From Methanosaeta sp. PtaU1.Bin060 (GTDB lineage: Archaea > Halobacteriota > Methanosarcinia > Methanotrichales > Methanotrichaceae), in NCBI GenBank assembly GCA_002067365.1, contig MVRK01000135.1, positions 1 through 64,000 on the forward strand: a DNA stretch of 64,000 nucleotides, in the 5' to 3' direction. The notes under the pieces were generated by a model, which saw nothing but the letters and a program-made list of their open reading frames with translations, was not told where the DNA came from and made no database searches. The position numbers and the translations under genes are program-made. The stretch's first letter is position 1, and each line of letters starts with the position of its first letter. This document shows positions 30,701 through 39,487 of the stretch, one piece after another.

Positions 30701-31004
30701 ATACAAAGCAGATGTCGCGTCCAACGGCCAAGAGGTCCTTTCGGCCCTGGAGCGCCAGCCGTATGATCTCATCCTCATGGACATCCAGATGCCGGGAATG
30801 GACGGGCTTGAGACGACGAGAGCCATTCGTGAGAGAAGGCTGCAGGAGAAGCAGCCTTGTATCATCGCCATGACCGCCTACGCCCTGGAAGGAGATAAGG
30901 AGGAATGCCTGAGGGTGGGAATGGACGAGTACCTCAGCAAGCCCATAAAGATAGATGAGCTGCAGGAGGTGCTCGAACGCAGCATCAAGAAGCGAGGAGC
31001 ATAA
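27729..31004 (+). CDS. membrane hybrid histidine kinase, PAS-HisKA-HATPase-REC-REC
   Basis: A ~1090-aa sensor kinase. The N-terminal third has about ten hydrophobic helices (e.g. [36 protein letters not shown]). A coiled coil ([16 protein letters not shown]) and a PAS domain ([20 protein letters not shown]) follow, then HisKA with the phospho-His in [15 protein letters not shown] (residue ~596), and HATPase ([33 protein letters not shown]). Two receivers end the protein. The first has an altered acidic pocket (VEGNEAV instead of an Asp/Glu pair) but keeps DIVQPDEDG. The second is canonical ([27 protein letters not shown]). The start could be GTG at 27708 or this ATG. No response regulator is adjacent. 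Confidence 0.9.
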   Translation: MSSSVHIGGSLSRSGSISSDGSEGEAQSCGAPSGRSTGVRPAAPAISFFHAAIVGALSVAFFGIGMFLLRDDPEANTAFTDIATFLIDALVTLALFYAARRSYSGEKRVFYAWLLLAISRLAWTVGDFLWAYTEVVLKESPYPSPSDLFFIISYPLFLAGVLLLPNIKFTTSERLKMALDTGIVLISAALVFWSLIIVPTIEMFIGLDSLTLTLSVAYPVMDLILLFAVLELLFRKIPDSGKNPLMLLAIEIMVLIVTDTIFFRQTVDGTYAAGNLVDLGWPIGYVILGLAGISQADLASRGQANLIENYQHRYGQLTWPLYLPYLSAGCAFALLIWSHDHYVGVSFGSLSLAVAAIICMVIVRQVLALNENADLYHEAQRDLRVREQAEREIVRLNEELERRVIQRTSQLEAANRDLHSEIVERTQAEAAMKDSERRLADIINFLPDATFVVNKDGEVIFWNRAIEKMTGIKAEMMMGKGDHEYALPFYGERRPILVDLVLEGDPDVEKRYDGIKKMEDGTLMGETYVTNMKNGAGYLLGNAAVLYDSEGRVYGAIESISNITERKLAEENMKSAKNRAESAMRAKSEFLANMSHEIRTPMNAVIGMAGLLLESDLKPEQRDYLETIRNSGNALLAIINDILDFSKIDGGKMEIEAEPFDLQSCIEVSFDLLAGRAAEKGLDLAYLINEDVPTHLLGDATRLRQVLVNLLGNAVKFTEKGEVVLYVTASAKEDENVEIRFSVRDTGIGIAAENMDRLFQSFSQVDSSTTRNYGGTGLGLAISKRLVELMGGRIWAESRPGMGSTFHFTIRAKVSKAKETSKEPYHHLREKSVLIVEGNEAVRSMLMTAAGSWGMRAAAASSIETAMDILKGEDFDFVVIDIVQPDEDGLALARERMHGLNPEARIVMVSHLGKEILLDSSVSGRLNKPILPLQLRRLLADLVSPEKSRGDGAVGDIPAAQEMLASTPHILLAEDNPVNQKVALSMLKRLGYKADVASNGQEVLSALERQPYDLILMDIQMPGMDGLETTRAIRERRLQEKQPCIIAMTAYALEGDKEECLRVGMDEYLSKPIKIDELQEVLERSIKKRGA

Positions 31005-31654
31005 GCCCTTGATAGATGAGCAAAGAAAAGGATAATCGAATATCAATATCTCACATGGGAGACGAATGCCAGATACTATGATTGCGAGTGGTTGAGTAAA
31101 ACGAGTTCAAGAAGCTTCATCCCGGGGTTTGCCAAGGAGATGCTCCGTCTCACCCCCGCGCGAGGCGCGAACTGGCGCTCGCGCTGCGGACGCGCAACGC
31201 GCGAGGACTTCTTCCGCGAGGATCTGGTGAGCAGGGTGCTATGCAGGGGAGTGGCACAGCAACGATGATCAATGTCTCTATCCATCCTTCCTCATCAGGG
31301 TTTATCCCTTTCATCCTCAGATCGTATTCATACAGAAACCTCGAAAGGCTCGTGCCTTCTCTGCGGAAATATCAAAGACTAAATGGGATACGGGGCCTAT
31401 AACCATTCTTATTATCATATAACAGAAGATTGGCTACACGGCCTTTGGACCGAGCAAGAAGTTTTGAAAATGGTGCATATCCTCGCATATCATTGGCTGG
31501 ATCTATCAGTTGCAGTTTTTCTTCTCCGGGTTGGGTCATTTCTATGCGCCAAGGAACACCAGTGGAGCTGCATTTATATCAAACTAAACTAGATAACACT
31601 TCAAATCCAATAAGCATATATTTAATAGAGACATCAATAAATGGGGTCACATTA
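31005..31654. other. intergenic region with a GC-rich anomaly
   Basis: 650 bases without a supported gene. Positions ~31150-31215 are unusually rich in GCGC repeats (GCGCGAGGCGCGAACTGGCG, then CGCTCGCGCTGCGGACGCG), unlike the flanks. This could be a remnant of a foreign or decayed gene or a structured RNA. The segment closest to the next gene (31560-31650) is AT-rich and contains promoter-like sequence (CATATATTTAATAG near 31617). Confidence 0.4.
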
Positions 31655-32002
31655 ATGATCTCTAAAAGTAAGAGTGCCACTTCTAAAGCCAATTCGCCTT
31701 CAGAAAAAGTCCGTTCCCTAGAAGACATTAGGCGGACCCTGAAAGAGCACATGCCCGAGCTGGCCGAGCGCCACAAGATCAAATCGCTTGGCATCTTCGG
31801 CTCTTACGTGCGAAGCGAGGCAAGAAGTACGAGCGATGTAGATCTTCTGGTAGAACTCTCTGAAAACCCAGATATCTTCAAATTCATGGATCTGGAGGAG
31901 GATCTGACTGCGCTTCTTGGTCAGAAAGTAGATCTGGTAACTAAGCCTGCACTGAAAGGAAACAGAGGAAACCGAATTCTTCGCGAGGTAGTTCCGGTTT
32001 GA
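31655..32002 (+). CDS. MNT-type nucleotidyltransferase (MntA-like, orphan)
   Basis: A 115-aa minimal nucleotidyltransferase with GSYVRSEARSTSDVDLLVEL: the GS motif, then D-x-D that binds metal/NTP. It then shows FMDLEEDLTALLGQKVDLVT. In MNT/HEPN toxin-antitoxin systems such proteins adenylylate and neutralise the HEPN RNase, but no HEPN gene is adjacent here (the next gene is mtd on the opposite strand). It is therefore an orphan antitoxin-like protein or a stand-alone NTase. The ATG was chosen because the N-terminus before it has poor coding composition. GGGGT lies eight bases before the ATG. Confidence 0.8.
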   Translation: MISKSKSATSKANSPSEKVRSLEDIRRTLKEHMPELAERHKIKSLGIFGSYVRSEARSTSDVDLLVELSENPDIFKFMDLEEDLTALLGQKVDLVTKPALKGNRGNRILREVVPV

Positions 32003-32086
32003 AGGCTGGCAGATATTGGCGCATCTCCGCCATCACGATCCTCTAGCGAATAATCCGTCTGACCTGACCAGATCAAAAAGGTTGTT

Positions 32087-32911
32087 TTATATCTTCTCAG
32101 GCCGCTCCAGCAATCTGCTCTTCTTCATCAGCTCTCCGGAGCGGGCGTGGGGCTTCCTGGAGACTGTGTCGCCTGCCTTCTCCAGCTCTCTCGACTCGTC
32201 GGCCAGACGCGCCGCAGCCCGCATGACCTCGTGGCCTGCAGCTGCAGCCAAGGCGATCTGCTCCAGCTCCTTCAGCCTGAAGCACGCCGCAGCATCGATG
32301 GAGGCCACAGTCTGGGCCATGTGAAGCGCTCCCACTGCTTTGGCGCGCGCATAGGGATTCTGGAAGCTCATGCGCTCAGCACACTTATCTGGCGTGGCAA
32401 GGATCGTCGGAAGCTTGGCTTCTCCTCTGGCGATTGCCGCCATAGCCTGATCCAGCTCCTCCTGCACCAGCCTCACTGCTCCGCAGGCTGCCAGCACCTT
32501 TAGGGCGTCGGAGTTGAAGAGGGCCATCTCCACAGGGTCCAGGAACTCGCGCTTGGCACCTATGAGCGGGTCCATCGGCAGTATGATGAAGCCGAAGCCC
32601 TCCGCGGCCAGCTGATCGCGCGCCTCCTTCTTCGTCGGCCCGTCCGAGATGACAATGGTCGGCGTGCCCTTGAAGATCTCGCGCGCTGCAGTCGGTCCGG
32701 CGGTCGCTGCATTGGGGCTGCTGATGACCACGAGCTGCGGGCCCCAGGCCTTCAGCTCTGCTGACGCCTCGCCCTCCTTCTTCGTCATCTTAGGGCCGAA
32801 GCTGATGACCTTGAACTCGATGTCTGTCCTCTCTGCGATCTCGTCCAGGGCGAGGTCGGCCGCCAGCGAAGTGGCTATGTTCCCGAGCTTTACAAAACCG
32901 ATCTTGAACAT
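32087..32911 (-). CDS. mtd: F420-dependent methylenetetrahydromethanopterin dehydrogenase
   Basis: This 274-aa enzyme oxidises or reduces methylene-H4MPT with coenzyme F420, a core step of the C1 branch of methanogenesis. Diagnostic segments are FKIGFVKLGNIATSLAADLA, FKVISFGPKMTKKEGEASAE, the VVISSPNAATAGPTAAREIF nucleotide/cofactor region, and the C-terminal MKKSRLLERPEKI. In an acetate-using methanogen it likely serves the methyl-oxidising or biosynthetic C1 branch. It is divergent from uvrC, and its upstream region has TATA-like CTTTTATCTTTT. Confidence 0.97.
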   Translation of the reverse strand: MFKIGFVKLGNIATSLAADLALDEIAERTDIEFKVISFGPKMTKKEGEASAELKAWGPQLVVISSPNAATAGPTAAREIFKGTPTIVISDGPTKKEARDQLAAEGFGFIILPMDPLIGAKREFLDPVEMALFNSDALKVLAACGAVRLVQEELDQAMAAIARGEAKLPTILATPDKCAERMSFQNPYARAKAVGALHMAQTVASIDAAACFRLKELEQIALAAAAGHEVMRAAARLADESRELEKAGDTVSRKPHARSGELMKKSRLLERPEKI

Positions 32912-32969
32912 GAGGGCCCTTGAGGGGAAGAAAAGATAAAAGGGTACCGCTGTCGAAGCTATTTTGGAA

Positions 32970-34541
32970 ATGATCTCACTTCATGCCCTTCCGCACCTTC
33001 CGGGCTGTTACCTCTTCAAGGATGCGAGGGGCTCAGTGCTCTACGTCGGCAAGGCCAGGGACATAAAGAAGCGTGTGGCGAGCTACTTCCAGAAGCTGAA
33101 CCACGACCCGAAGACCACCGCCCTGATCCAGGCAGCCTCAGACATCGACTTCATAGTCACCAACAACGAGGTCGAGGCCCTTCTGCTGGAGAACACCCTG
33201 ATCAAGAAGCACTGGCCAAGGTACAACATCAAGCTCAAGGACTCATCGAGGTACGCCTGCATCCACCTGACGGACGAGGCTTTTCCAAGGATCTGCATCT
33301 CCCGCAAGAGTTCGGGAAAGGGGAGATTCTTCGGCCCCTTTGTCCACGCCAGAGAGCGGCAGGATGTCTTCAACATCGTCCGCAGGACCTTCGGCCTTCG
33401 GACCTGCAGGCGTCTTCCGAAGAGGGCCTGCCTGCGCTATCATCTGGGTCACTGCTGCGCACCGTGCATCGGAAAGATCTCAGAGGCCGACTATCAGAAA
33501 AGGGTGAAGAGGGCCGAGACTGCCCTGAGCAGGGATATCTACAGCCTCATCGCCTCCCTTGAGGAGGAGATGAGGGCGCTCTCAGAGGCCCAGGAGTTCG
33601 AGAGGGCCCTGGAGCTGCGCGATCAGATAGCAGCCCTAAAGCGTCTCGGAGAGCGGCAGAGTGTCGAGCGCTCTAGGTCGTTCGACCAGGATGTCCTGAG
33701 CTATGCAGTCGAATGCACAAGCGTCTATCTGATGCTCTTCAAGGTCTACAAGGGGACCCTGGAGGGCAAGGAGGAGTTCGTCTTCGCCTGGAGCGAAGAC
33801 TTCCTGGAGGAGTTCCTCGTCCAGTATTACTCGGAGAACGAGCCGCCTGAGGAGCTGATACTTCAACAGACCCTGGAGGATTCTCTCGTCGATTTCTTGG
33901 GACATATGAGAGGAAAAAAAGTCAGGGTGACTGTCCCGAAGCAGGGCGAGAAGAAGGAGCTTCTCATGCTGGCTGAAAAGAACCTCCAAGCAGCCTTCTT
34001 CAAAGAGAGAGAGAAGCTTGAGGCCCTTCAGGAGGCGCTCAGGCTTCCGAGGTCTCCGGAGGTCATCGAGTGCTTCGACATCTCCCACATCTCGGGCACC
34101 TCTACAGTCGGGTCCATGGTCCAGTTCAGGAGCGGGAGGCCTGACAAACACAACTACAGGCGCTTCAGGATCAGGAGCGTGCAGGGCGCAGACGACTTCG
34201 CCTCATTGGCGGAGGTTGTGAGGCGGCGCTATTCCAGGCTGAAGGATGAGAATCAGGAGCTGCCTGATCTGATAGTGATCGACGGCGGATTGGGCCAGCT
34301 CTCTGCAGCCGAAGGCGAGCTTCAGAGGCTGAGGGTCAGGGTTCCCGTCATCTCCATCGCAAAGGGAGAGGAGGAGATCTATCTGCCCGGGAGCAGCCAG
34401 CCCTTGCCATTGAGAAAGGATGAAAAAGCATCTCTCTATATCCAGGAGATAAGGGACGAGGCCCACAGGTTCGCCGTCACTTACCATCGCCTGCTCAGAC
34501 GAAAGGCCCTCGGCTCCTCTGGTAAATCTGGAAAAGACTGA
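32970..34541 (+). CDS. uvrC: excinuclease ABC subunit C, short form
   Basis: This ~523-aa protein makes both incisions in nucleotide-excision repair. It has the N-terminal GIY-YIG nuclease domain (PGCYLFKDARGSVLYVGKAR, NNEVEALLLENTLIKKHWPR), the cysteine cluster (FGLRTCRRLPKRACLRYHLG then HCCAPC), a UvrB-binding UVR region (AQEFERALELRDQIAALKRL), and an RNase H-like C-terminal nuclease (IECFDISHISGTSTVGSMV, DLIVIDGGLGQLSAAE). The usual C-terminal (HhH)2 DNA-binding domain is absent: the protein ends HRLLRRKALGSSGKSGKD. The ORF could begin with TTG six bases upstream. uvrA and uvrB are not in the window. Confidence 0.95.
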   Translation: MISLHALPHLPGCYLFKDARGSVLYVGKARDIKKRVASYFQKLNHDPKTTALIQAASDIDFIVTNNEVEALLLENTLIKKHWPRYNIKLKDSSRYACIHLTDEAFPRICISRKSSGKGRFFGPFVHARERQDVFNIVRRTFGLRTCRRLPKRACLRYHLGHCCAPCIGKISEADYQKRVKRAETALSRDIYSLIASLEEEMRALSEAQEFERALELRDQIAALKRLGERQSVERSRSFDQDVLSYAVECTSVYLMLFKVYKGTLEGKEEFVFAWSEDFLEEFLVQYYSENEPPEELILQQTLEDSLVDFLGHMRGKKVRVTVPKQGEKKELLMLAEKNLQAAFFKEREKLEALQEALRLPRSPEVIECFDISHISGTSTVGSMVQFRSGRPDKHNYRRFRIRSVQGADDFASLAEVVRRRYSRLKDENQELPDLIVIDGGLGQLSAAEGELQRLRVRVPVISIAKGEEEIYLPGSSQPLPLRKDEKASLYIQEIRDEAHRFAVTYHRLLRRKALGSSGKSGKD

Positions 34542-34589
34542 GGCGGATGAGCAACCTTTTATTATCCCGGCGAAGAGATTAGGTCGAAG

Positions 34590-35081
34590 GTGATAAGTTT
34601 GCGAGAAGATCTCAAGATCGAAATCCTCATCATTTCCCTCATTGCCATATTGATCCTGGCGCTATCTGTGCCTGCCCTATCTTTGCCGTCTATCACAATG
34701 CCAGATCAGGCGGATAGCCCTGAATCCTACACAGTGAACATCTACGAGAACAAGTTCCTCGGAAGCTATCTGGCAAACGAGACGGGCTTCACCCTCTATT
34801 ACTACTCCAATGACTCCAAGGGCGACGGCGCGAGCACCTGCATCGATGGCTGCCCAGAGATGTGGCCGCCATTCTATGCCCCCAGCCTCTCTCTTCCCGA
34901 GAGCCTCAGATCAGTCGATTTCGCGACAATAACAAGGGCGGATGGATCGAAGCAGACGACCTTCAAGGGCTGGCCGCTCTACCTCTATTCGAGGGACACA
35001 GCGCCTAAAGACACATGGGGCAGCGAGAAGGATGGGCTCTGGCATGTTGTCGACCCCATGGGCCAGCCTCAGCTGATGTGA
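34590..35081 (+). CDS. secreted protein with Lipoprotein_15 (COG4315) repeats
   Basis: This 163-aa protein has an N-terminal membrane anchor (LIISLIAILILALSVPALSL) and then an extracellular domain with the COG4315 pattern. The first half carries NETGFTLYYYSNDSKGDGAS with a C-x3-C (STCIDGCPEMWPPF), and the second half carries ADGSKQTTFKGWPLYLYSRD, then WGSEKDGLWHVVDP. Family members are exported proteins of unknown function, often next to redox genes. Start candidates are GTG at 34590 and TTG at 34599. AGGTGAT overlaps the former and sits just before the latter, so the TTG is also plausible. A strong terminator lies ~40 bases past the stop. Confidence 0.8.
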   Translation: MISLREDLKIEILIISLIAILILALSVPALSLPSITMPDQADSPESYTVNIYENKFLGSYLANETGFTLYYYSNDSKGDGASTCIDGCPEMWPPFYAPSLSLPESLRSVDFATITRADGSKQTTFKGWPLYLYSRDTAPKDTWGSEKDGLWHVVDPMGQPQLM

Positions 35082-35120
35082 TCCCGGGAATCGAAAAAAA
35101 AACGCGGCAGAGAGAGCAGA

Positions 35121-35146
35121 AGCCGGATGCCTCTCCGGCTCTTTTC
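35121..35146 (+). terminator. hairpin-plus-T terminator
   Basis: AGCCGG (35121-35126) and CCGGCT (35135-35140) form a stem, followed directly by CTTTTCTATT. It terminates the Lipoprotein_15 gene and could also separate it from the convergent ferritin gene. Confidence 0.55.
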
Positions 35147-35217
35147 TATTCTCCTTCGACGTCTCTTCATCTGGCAGAACTCTGCCTGATAGATTCCTTC
35201 TTCTGCCTTACTCTCGT

Positions 35218-35772
35218 CTAGCTCTCCTCTTTCTTCAATGACCCTATGGTCGTCTCTGAAGCTGCTGATGCAAAGATCCTGTAGCCCTTCGGGAACTTGA
35301 AGCGCCTCTGGCCAAGCTCTTCATCGGCTGCCTTCAGCGCCTTTGCATCATCCCCTGCTGCCTTGACCAGCTTCAGGACATAATCCGAGGATTCCTCCTC
35401 CTCCACCTGCTCGTCCACATACCACTTCAGGAAGCTCTTCGTCGCTTCGTCCTTCTCCGAGACGGCCACTCCCACAAGGGCATGGATCAGCCCTGTGACA
35501 GCCCTCTCGTGGTTCCAGACGTGCAAAAAGGCATCCGCGGGAGAGGCCCAGGAGAACTGCGGAGCCTCGACTGCGAGCATCTTCGCCCTGCCGCCTGATT
35601 CGACAACATAGTCGTAGAGTTTCATGGCGTGGACCAGCTCCTCGCCCGCCTGAACCCTCATCCAGGATGCAAAGCCCTTCCTGCCGATGGCCTCGAAGTA
35701 AGCCGACATCGAGAGATATAGATAGGAGGAATAAAACTCCCTGTTCGCCTGCATATTGAGCGCGTCTGTCAT
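35218..35772 (-). CDS. ferritin-like iron storage protein
   Basis: This 184-aa (or slightly longer) non-heme ferritin stores iron as a mineral. It reads NREFYSSYLYLSMSAYFEAI, then GFASWMRVQAGEELVHAMKL (the E..H ferroxidase ligands), and EEESSDYVLKLVKAAGDDAK. Family N-termini usually read LSDKM-x-x-ALN. Here in-frame codons just upstream encode exactly LSDK before the first ATG, with no ATG, GTG or TTG in the way, so initiation may use ATT or ATC a few codons earlier. It lies near rubredoxin and the oxoacid oxidoreductase genes, an anaerobe redox/oxidative-stress neighbourhood. Confidence 0.92.
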   Translation of the reverse strand: MTDALNMQANREFYSSYLYLSMSAYFEAIGRKGFASWMRVQAGEELVHAMKLYDYVVESGGRAKMLAVEAPQFSWASPADAFLHVWNHERAVTGLIHALVGVAVSEKDEATKSFLKWYVDEQVEEEESSDYVLKLVKAAGDDAKALKAADEELGQRRFKFPKGYRIFASAASETTIGSLKKEES

Positions 35773-35896
35773 CTTGTCGCTGAGAATGATCTCACATCCG
35801 TTGCAGCTCTTTTGCTTTCAACTTCTTTTTGCTTTCTGCGGCTCTCGTCACTATTCTTTGCCGCTCTAATTCTATCTTGCCCAACACGATTCCGCC

Positions 35897-36061
35897 TTAC
35901 TCCACCAGCTTCTCGAAGAGATCCTTTGCTGCACCGCATTCAGGGCACATCCAATCAGCGGGCAGATCCTCGAAAGCTGTTCCAGGGGCTATATTCTGAG
36001 TGGCATCGCCCTTCTGTGGATCATAGATATATCCGCAGACTGTGCACACGTATTTGTCCAT
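35897..36061 (-). CDS. rubredoxin
   Basis: This 54-aa mononuclear iron protein begins [15 protein letters not shown] and ends [18 protein letters not shown]; the four cysteines 6, 9, 39 and 42 bind one Fe. It is of full family length and carries electrons between soluble redox partners. It lies 12 bases downstream of the oxoacid:ferredoxin oxidoreductase beta subunit on the same strand, so it is likely in the same operon and possibly an electron acceptor or oxidative-stress partner to the nearby ferritin. Confidence 0.95.
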   Translation of the reverse strand: MDKYVCTVCGYIYDPQKGDATQNIAPGTAFEDLPADWMCPECGAAKDLFEKLVE

Positions 36062-36073
36062 CTTCTTCACCCG

Positions 36074-36937
36074 TTAAATCATTCTCTCAAGCACTTCACT
36101 GATCTTCTTTTCTCTCTTCGCCTCATCGAGATCCACCAGCTCGAAGCCGGGGAAGACCTCTTCGAAGCTGGGAGCATCCACCTGATAGAACCTTCCCAGA
36201 GGTATGGGCGCATCAGGACCGTCGTATCTCCATGAACGGCTTAGCCTTAGCGCCTCATCGAAGCTGCTCGTGTCGTTGCCCTTCATCTCATAAACGCATT
36301 TGTTGTAGGACTCGTACAGGTTGTTGTAGGTCATGCAGACCTGAAGGACGTCCACGAAGGAGAAGCCCTTGTGAAGGATCGCCTCTTTGAAGAGCCTCTG
36401 CAGCAGGTCTATGCCGTGGGTATATCCCCGGGCGATGTAGGTCGCTCCTGAGACAAGCATCAGCTCGGGCGGGTTCATGGGCGGCTCGGCTGAGCCCAGA
36501 GGCGTTGACTTGCCCTTGAAGCCCTGGGGCGATGTGGGGGTGTACTGGCCAGTGGTGAGGCCGTAGACGCGATTGTCATGCAATATGAGGGTGATGTCGA
36601 TGTTCCTCTTGGCGGCGAAGATGAGGTGGTCGAGGCCTTCTGCCAGGCAGTCGCCATCGCCTGAGAAGCAGATCACCTTCCGCTCGGGATTTGCAAGCTT
36701 GATCGCCGTGGCCACCGGCAGTGTCCTGCCATGAATCGAGTAGAAGCTGTTCACATTGAGGTAGTCCACGATCTTGCCATGGCAGCCGATCCCCGAGACC
36801 AGCACTACTTCTTCGACGGGGAGGCCCTCCTCGTCGAGCTGTGCAAGGACAGCTCTCATCGCATTCAGGATGGAGAAGTTGCCGCAGCCCGGACACCATG
36901 TGTTCTTGGCATAGGTTCCCAGGTCAGTCGGTTTCAT
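36074..36937 (-). CDS. 2-oxoacid:ferredoxin oxidoreductase, beta subunit
   Basis: This 287-aa TPP-binding beta subunit carries WCPGCGNFSILNAMRA, GIGCHGKIVDYL, the TPP/Mg motif CFSGDGDCLAEGLDHLI and YGLTTGQYTPTSP. Together with the upstream alpha subunit it oxidises a 2-oxoacid (pyruvate, 2-oxoglutarate or an amino-acid-derived acid) to an acyl-CoA with ferredoxin reduction, or runs in reverse. The two-subunit form (fused gamma-alpha plus beta) is of the KorAB/OFOR type. The substrate cannot be fixed by eye. Its start overlaps the end of the alpha gene by four bases (ATGA). Confidence 0.93.
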   Translation of the reverse strand: MKPTDLGTYAKNTWCPGCGNFSILNAMRAVLAQLDEEGLPVEEVVLVSGIGCHGKIVDYLNVNSFYSIHGRTLPVATAIKLANPERKVICFSGDGDCLAEGLDHLIFAAKRNIDITLILHDNRVYGLTTGQYTPTSPQGFKGKSTPLGSAEPPMNPPELMLVSGATYIARGYTHGIDLLQRLFKEAILHKGFSFVDVLQVCMTYNNLYESYNKCVYEMKGNDTSSFDEALRLSRSWRYDGPDAPIPLGRFYQVDAPSFEEVFPGFELVDLDEAKREKKISEVLERMI

Positions 36938-38604
36938 GCCAGGGTCCTCCCGATCTCCGAGATCAGATCATCGAGAGAAAACGGCCTGCCGTCGTATTTC
37001 AGGATCTTCTCATCGACATTTATTCCGTAGAGCCCTGCAAGCCTGGCCAGCTGGGCGGTGGAGTTGCCCTCGACTGCGATGATCCTCTGCGCCCCCTTCA
37101 GTGCCTCTTTAAGCCTCTGTGCGGGGAAGGGCGAGAGCACCACCACATGAACCGCCTTCAGGCCGAGACCCTCAGCGGCCTCGATGCAGACTCCCTTGTT
37201 CGAGCCCCAGCATAGAAGGGCCGTATTGCTGCCGCTGTCGCCGTGGACCGCCACGGCCTCGTACTCTTCCATCTCTTTTGCCAGAGCTTCTCCTTTCAGA
37301 AGTTGCTTGTCAGCCATCGCCACAGCGGTCTTGGGATCCTCTGTGGTAATTCCGTGCTCATCATGGCCGTAGCCATTGGCCTTGATCGCCTGGCCTCTGT
37401 GGGATGGATAGGCCAGAGGTGAAACCCCTGTCTGGGTGTACTTGTAGCGATGGTACTCATCCTCTCCATCCCAGAGAATAGGATGCTCCTCCCTCGTCTC
37501 TGCTATGCTGATATCGAGGCTGTAGAGCCCTTCGCTGACGCTCTTGTCGGTGAGAATGAAAGCAGGCACCTGGAACTTCCAGGCCATATTCAGGGCCACA
37601 CCTGACCAGCGGCAGGCCTCCTCGGCATCTCCTGGGGCGACCACAAACCTGGGAAACTCGCCCTGGCCAGCGTTCAGAATGAAGTGCAGATCGCCCTGGG
37701 CTGTGTAGGTGGGCAGGCCGGTCGATGGGCCCGCCCTCTGGGCCATCATGATCACCACAGGCATCTCAGCCTGGCCTGCAAGGCTTAAGCCCTCAGTCAT
37801 GAGACAGAAGCCGCCGCCCGATGTCCCCACTGCAGCCTTGATCCCGGCATAGGCGAACCCCTGGGCCATCAGCATGACTGCGATCTCATTCTCGGGATGT
37901 ATGACCCTCAACCCAAAGCCGGGAGCTGATTGGGCCATGAAGTCCAGAAGGCTGGACGAGGGGGTCATAGGGTAGGCGATGTAGGCCTTCAGGCCCGCCC
38001 TGATCAGGCCGAGGCCGATGGCCTGGTTGCCAGTCATGATTGGCAGGCTTTCCTGGTTCAGCCCTTCTATGCGGCAGAACTCCACAGCAGAGTCATAGCC
38101 ACGGTGGGCCACCTTCAGGTTCAGCTCCAGCTCTTTCGGGATGTGCATACTCAGGACATCTTCGAGGACCTGCCACTCGATGCCCACAATCCTGCAGAGG
38201 CCTCCGAGGATGCAGCTGTTCTTCATGATGGACAATGCTCCCTCCTCCTTCAGGATCTGGGAGACGGGAAGTCCGCAGGCCGACGACTTCAAATCCAGAG
38301 GCTTGACTTTGTCGGCATCGTAAATGATAAAGGATTTGTCCTTCAGCCTCTCCCTGTGCCTCTCAAGCGTCTCCTGGTTCAGGGCGATGAGAACGTCCAC
38401 CTTATCCCTGTGAGTTCCAATCTTACGCCGGGCAGCCCTGATGAGGGAGAAGTTATGCCCGCCCCTGATGAGTGAGGGGTAATCGTAGTACATATAGATG
38501 CGATAGCCGAGGCGGTTGAAGAGGCGGCCTATGGTCGCTCCGGCCTCGTTTATTCCGTCCCCTGCTATCCCACCAATGAGTGTAGAAAAATCCTCCATCT
38601 CCAT
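36934..38604 (-). CDS. 2-oxoacid:ferredoxin oxidoreductase, fused gamma-alpha subunit
   Basis: A 556-aa fusion. The N-terminal gamma domain (STLIGGIAGDGINEAGATIG, the RGGHNFSLIRA motif) is joined to the alpha domain (MTGNQAIGLGLIRAGLKAYI, AYPMTPSSSLLDFMA, then GTSGGGFCLMTEGLSLAGQA), which ends with RIIAVEGNSTAQLARL. The YPMTPSS motif marks OFOR alpha subunits. It is co-translated with the beta subunit (4-base overlap) and then rubredoxin. The start could instead be the next ATG six bases on. Substrate unknown. Confidence 0.93.
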   Translation of the reverse strand: MEMEDFSTLIGGIAGDGINEAGATIGRLFNRLGYRIYMYYDYPSLIRGGHNFSLIRAARRKIGTHRDKVDVLIALNQETLERHRERLKDKSFIIYDADKVKPLDLKSSACGLPVSQILKEEGALSIMKNSCILGGLCRIVGIEWQVLEDVLSMHIPKELELNLKVAHRGYDSAVEFCRIEGLNQESLPIMTGNQAIGLGLIRAGLKAYIAYPMTPSSSLLDFMAQSAPGFGLRVIHPENEIAVMLMAQGFAYAGIKAAVGTSGGGFCLMTEGLSLAGQAEMPVVIMMAQRAGPSTGLPTYTAQGDLHFILNAGQGEFPRFVVAPGDAEEACRWSGVALNMAWKFQVPAFILTDKSVSEGLYSLDISIAETREEHPILWDGEDEYHRYKYTQTGVSPLAYPSHRGQAIKANGYGHDEHGITTEDPKTAVAMADKQLLKGEALAKEMEEYEAVAVHGDSGSNTALLCWGSNKGVCIEAAEGLGLKAVHVVVLSPFPAQRLKEALKGAQRIIAVEGNSTAQLARLAGLYGINVDEKILKYDGRPFSLDDLISEIGRTLA

Positions 38605-38745
38605 TCTCCAGATAGGTCCTGCAGCTCATGAGCTGCACAGTCGTCATCGGGACAATAGGCAAATATCTTCAATATATATCCGGGCGCATCAGTTATAAAA
38701 ACTTCGGAGAAATCAGCAGACCTACGGCCGTTTTAATATATCCTG

Positions 38746-38788
38746 AAAAAACTAAAAAAAGATACAAGCGCGGGTGAGCTAAAACCCG
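38746..38788 (-). terminator. hairpin plus T-run terminator
   Basis: On the minus strand CGGGT (38788-38784) and ACCCG (38775-38771) form a stem with loop TTTAGCTC, followed about ten bases on by TTTTTTTAGTTTTTTC. It lies about 55 bases downstream of the 103-aa secreted protein gene. Confidence 0.5.
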
Positions 38789-38842
38789 AACTATGAAATT
38801 TTCGGTTGACAGGCAATGCTAGACAATCGTACTCTGGCATGC

Positions 38843-39154
38843 TCAGTTGAACTCGCTCGTGTTCAGATCCTTTATCTCATCTATCCTGGTCTTCAGCCAT
38901 GCATTGTCCTCTTCGGGGCCTGATGCAATCTCGTGCAGTATGCCAGACTTATTCAGCTCGTAATTGTATGGTGTCCTGCCCCAGTTCCAGAGATCATTGC
39001 CTGAGGCTTTGGTCACATCGGTAGTTATGTTCATGCTGGCCACTTTTGCCAGAATGCTCTGGCCGCTGAATCCGCCGAGCTGCAATGGCGCTACAGCTCC
39101 GCTATTCAATGTCAATAGCAGGATGATCAGGCTGAATAGCAATAAGTTCCTCAT
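38843..39154 (-). CDS. small secreted protein, unknown (103 aa)
   Basis: A signal peptide (LLLFSLIILLLTLNSGAVA) is followed by a mature part of about 83 residues rich in Asn/Thr, with no cysteine (ASMNITTDVTKASGNDLWNW, then ELNKSGILHEIASGPEEDNA). The predicted C-terminus is helical and acidic (WLKTRIDEIKDLNTSEFN). No family is recognised. NIT and NKS sequons are present. It stands alone and has its own hairpin/T-run terminator. Confidence 0.6.
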   Translation of the reverse strand: MRNLLLFSLIILLLTLNSGAVAPLQLGGFSGQSILAKVASMNITTDVTKASGNDLWNWGRTPYNYELNKSGILHEIASGPEEDNAWLKTRIDEIKDLNTSEFN

Positions 39155-39487
39155 GTAGATTCACCTTCGAATTCTTTCATGCCATGCGATGTTGCACTGA
39201 CTCGGAATTCCCTCAAGGAATGCCTATGCGTGAAGATGAAGATATTGAATCTATCAATCTATTTGAGATTTCATATGTTGGCGGAATGATGAATTAGGAA
39301 AAGGTATGACTGAGGAGAAGGCATGACTGCAACGGAAGTCATCTCGAAATTCAGATTGCTCTGCCTATTGCAGGAAATGCCGGTAGATGATAAGAGAAAC
39401 GTATTCGTCGAGTGATTGGGATGGAGGCTATAATCGCCTCCACCCTTCTCCGAGTCGATTCTTATAGACTCCTTCGAAATGCTGTTC
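39155..39487. other. intergenic region, no gene seen
   Basis: Between the 103-aa secreted gene and the dockerin-binding-protein gene. Only short frames with poor composition are present. Confidence 0.4.

Noticed and set aside
31430-31654. N-terminal extension of the MNT gene
   Set aside because: Its composition does not look like protein and an ATG closer to the NTase fold is available.
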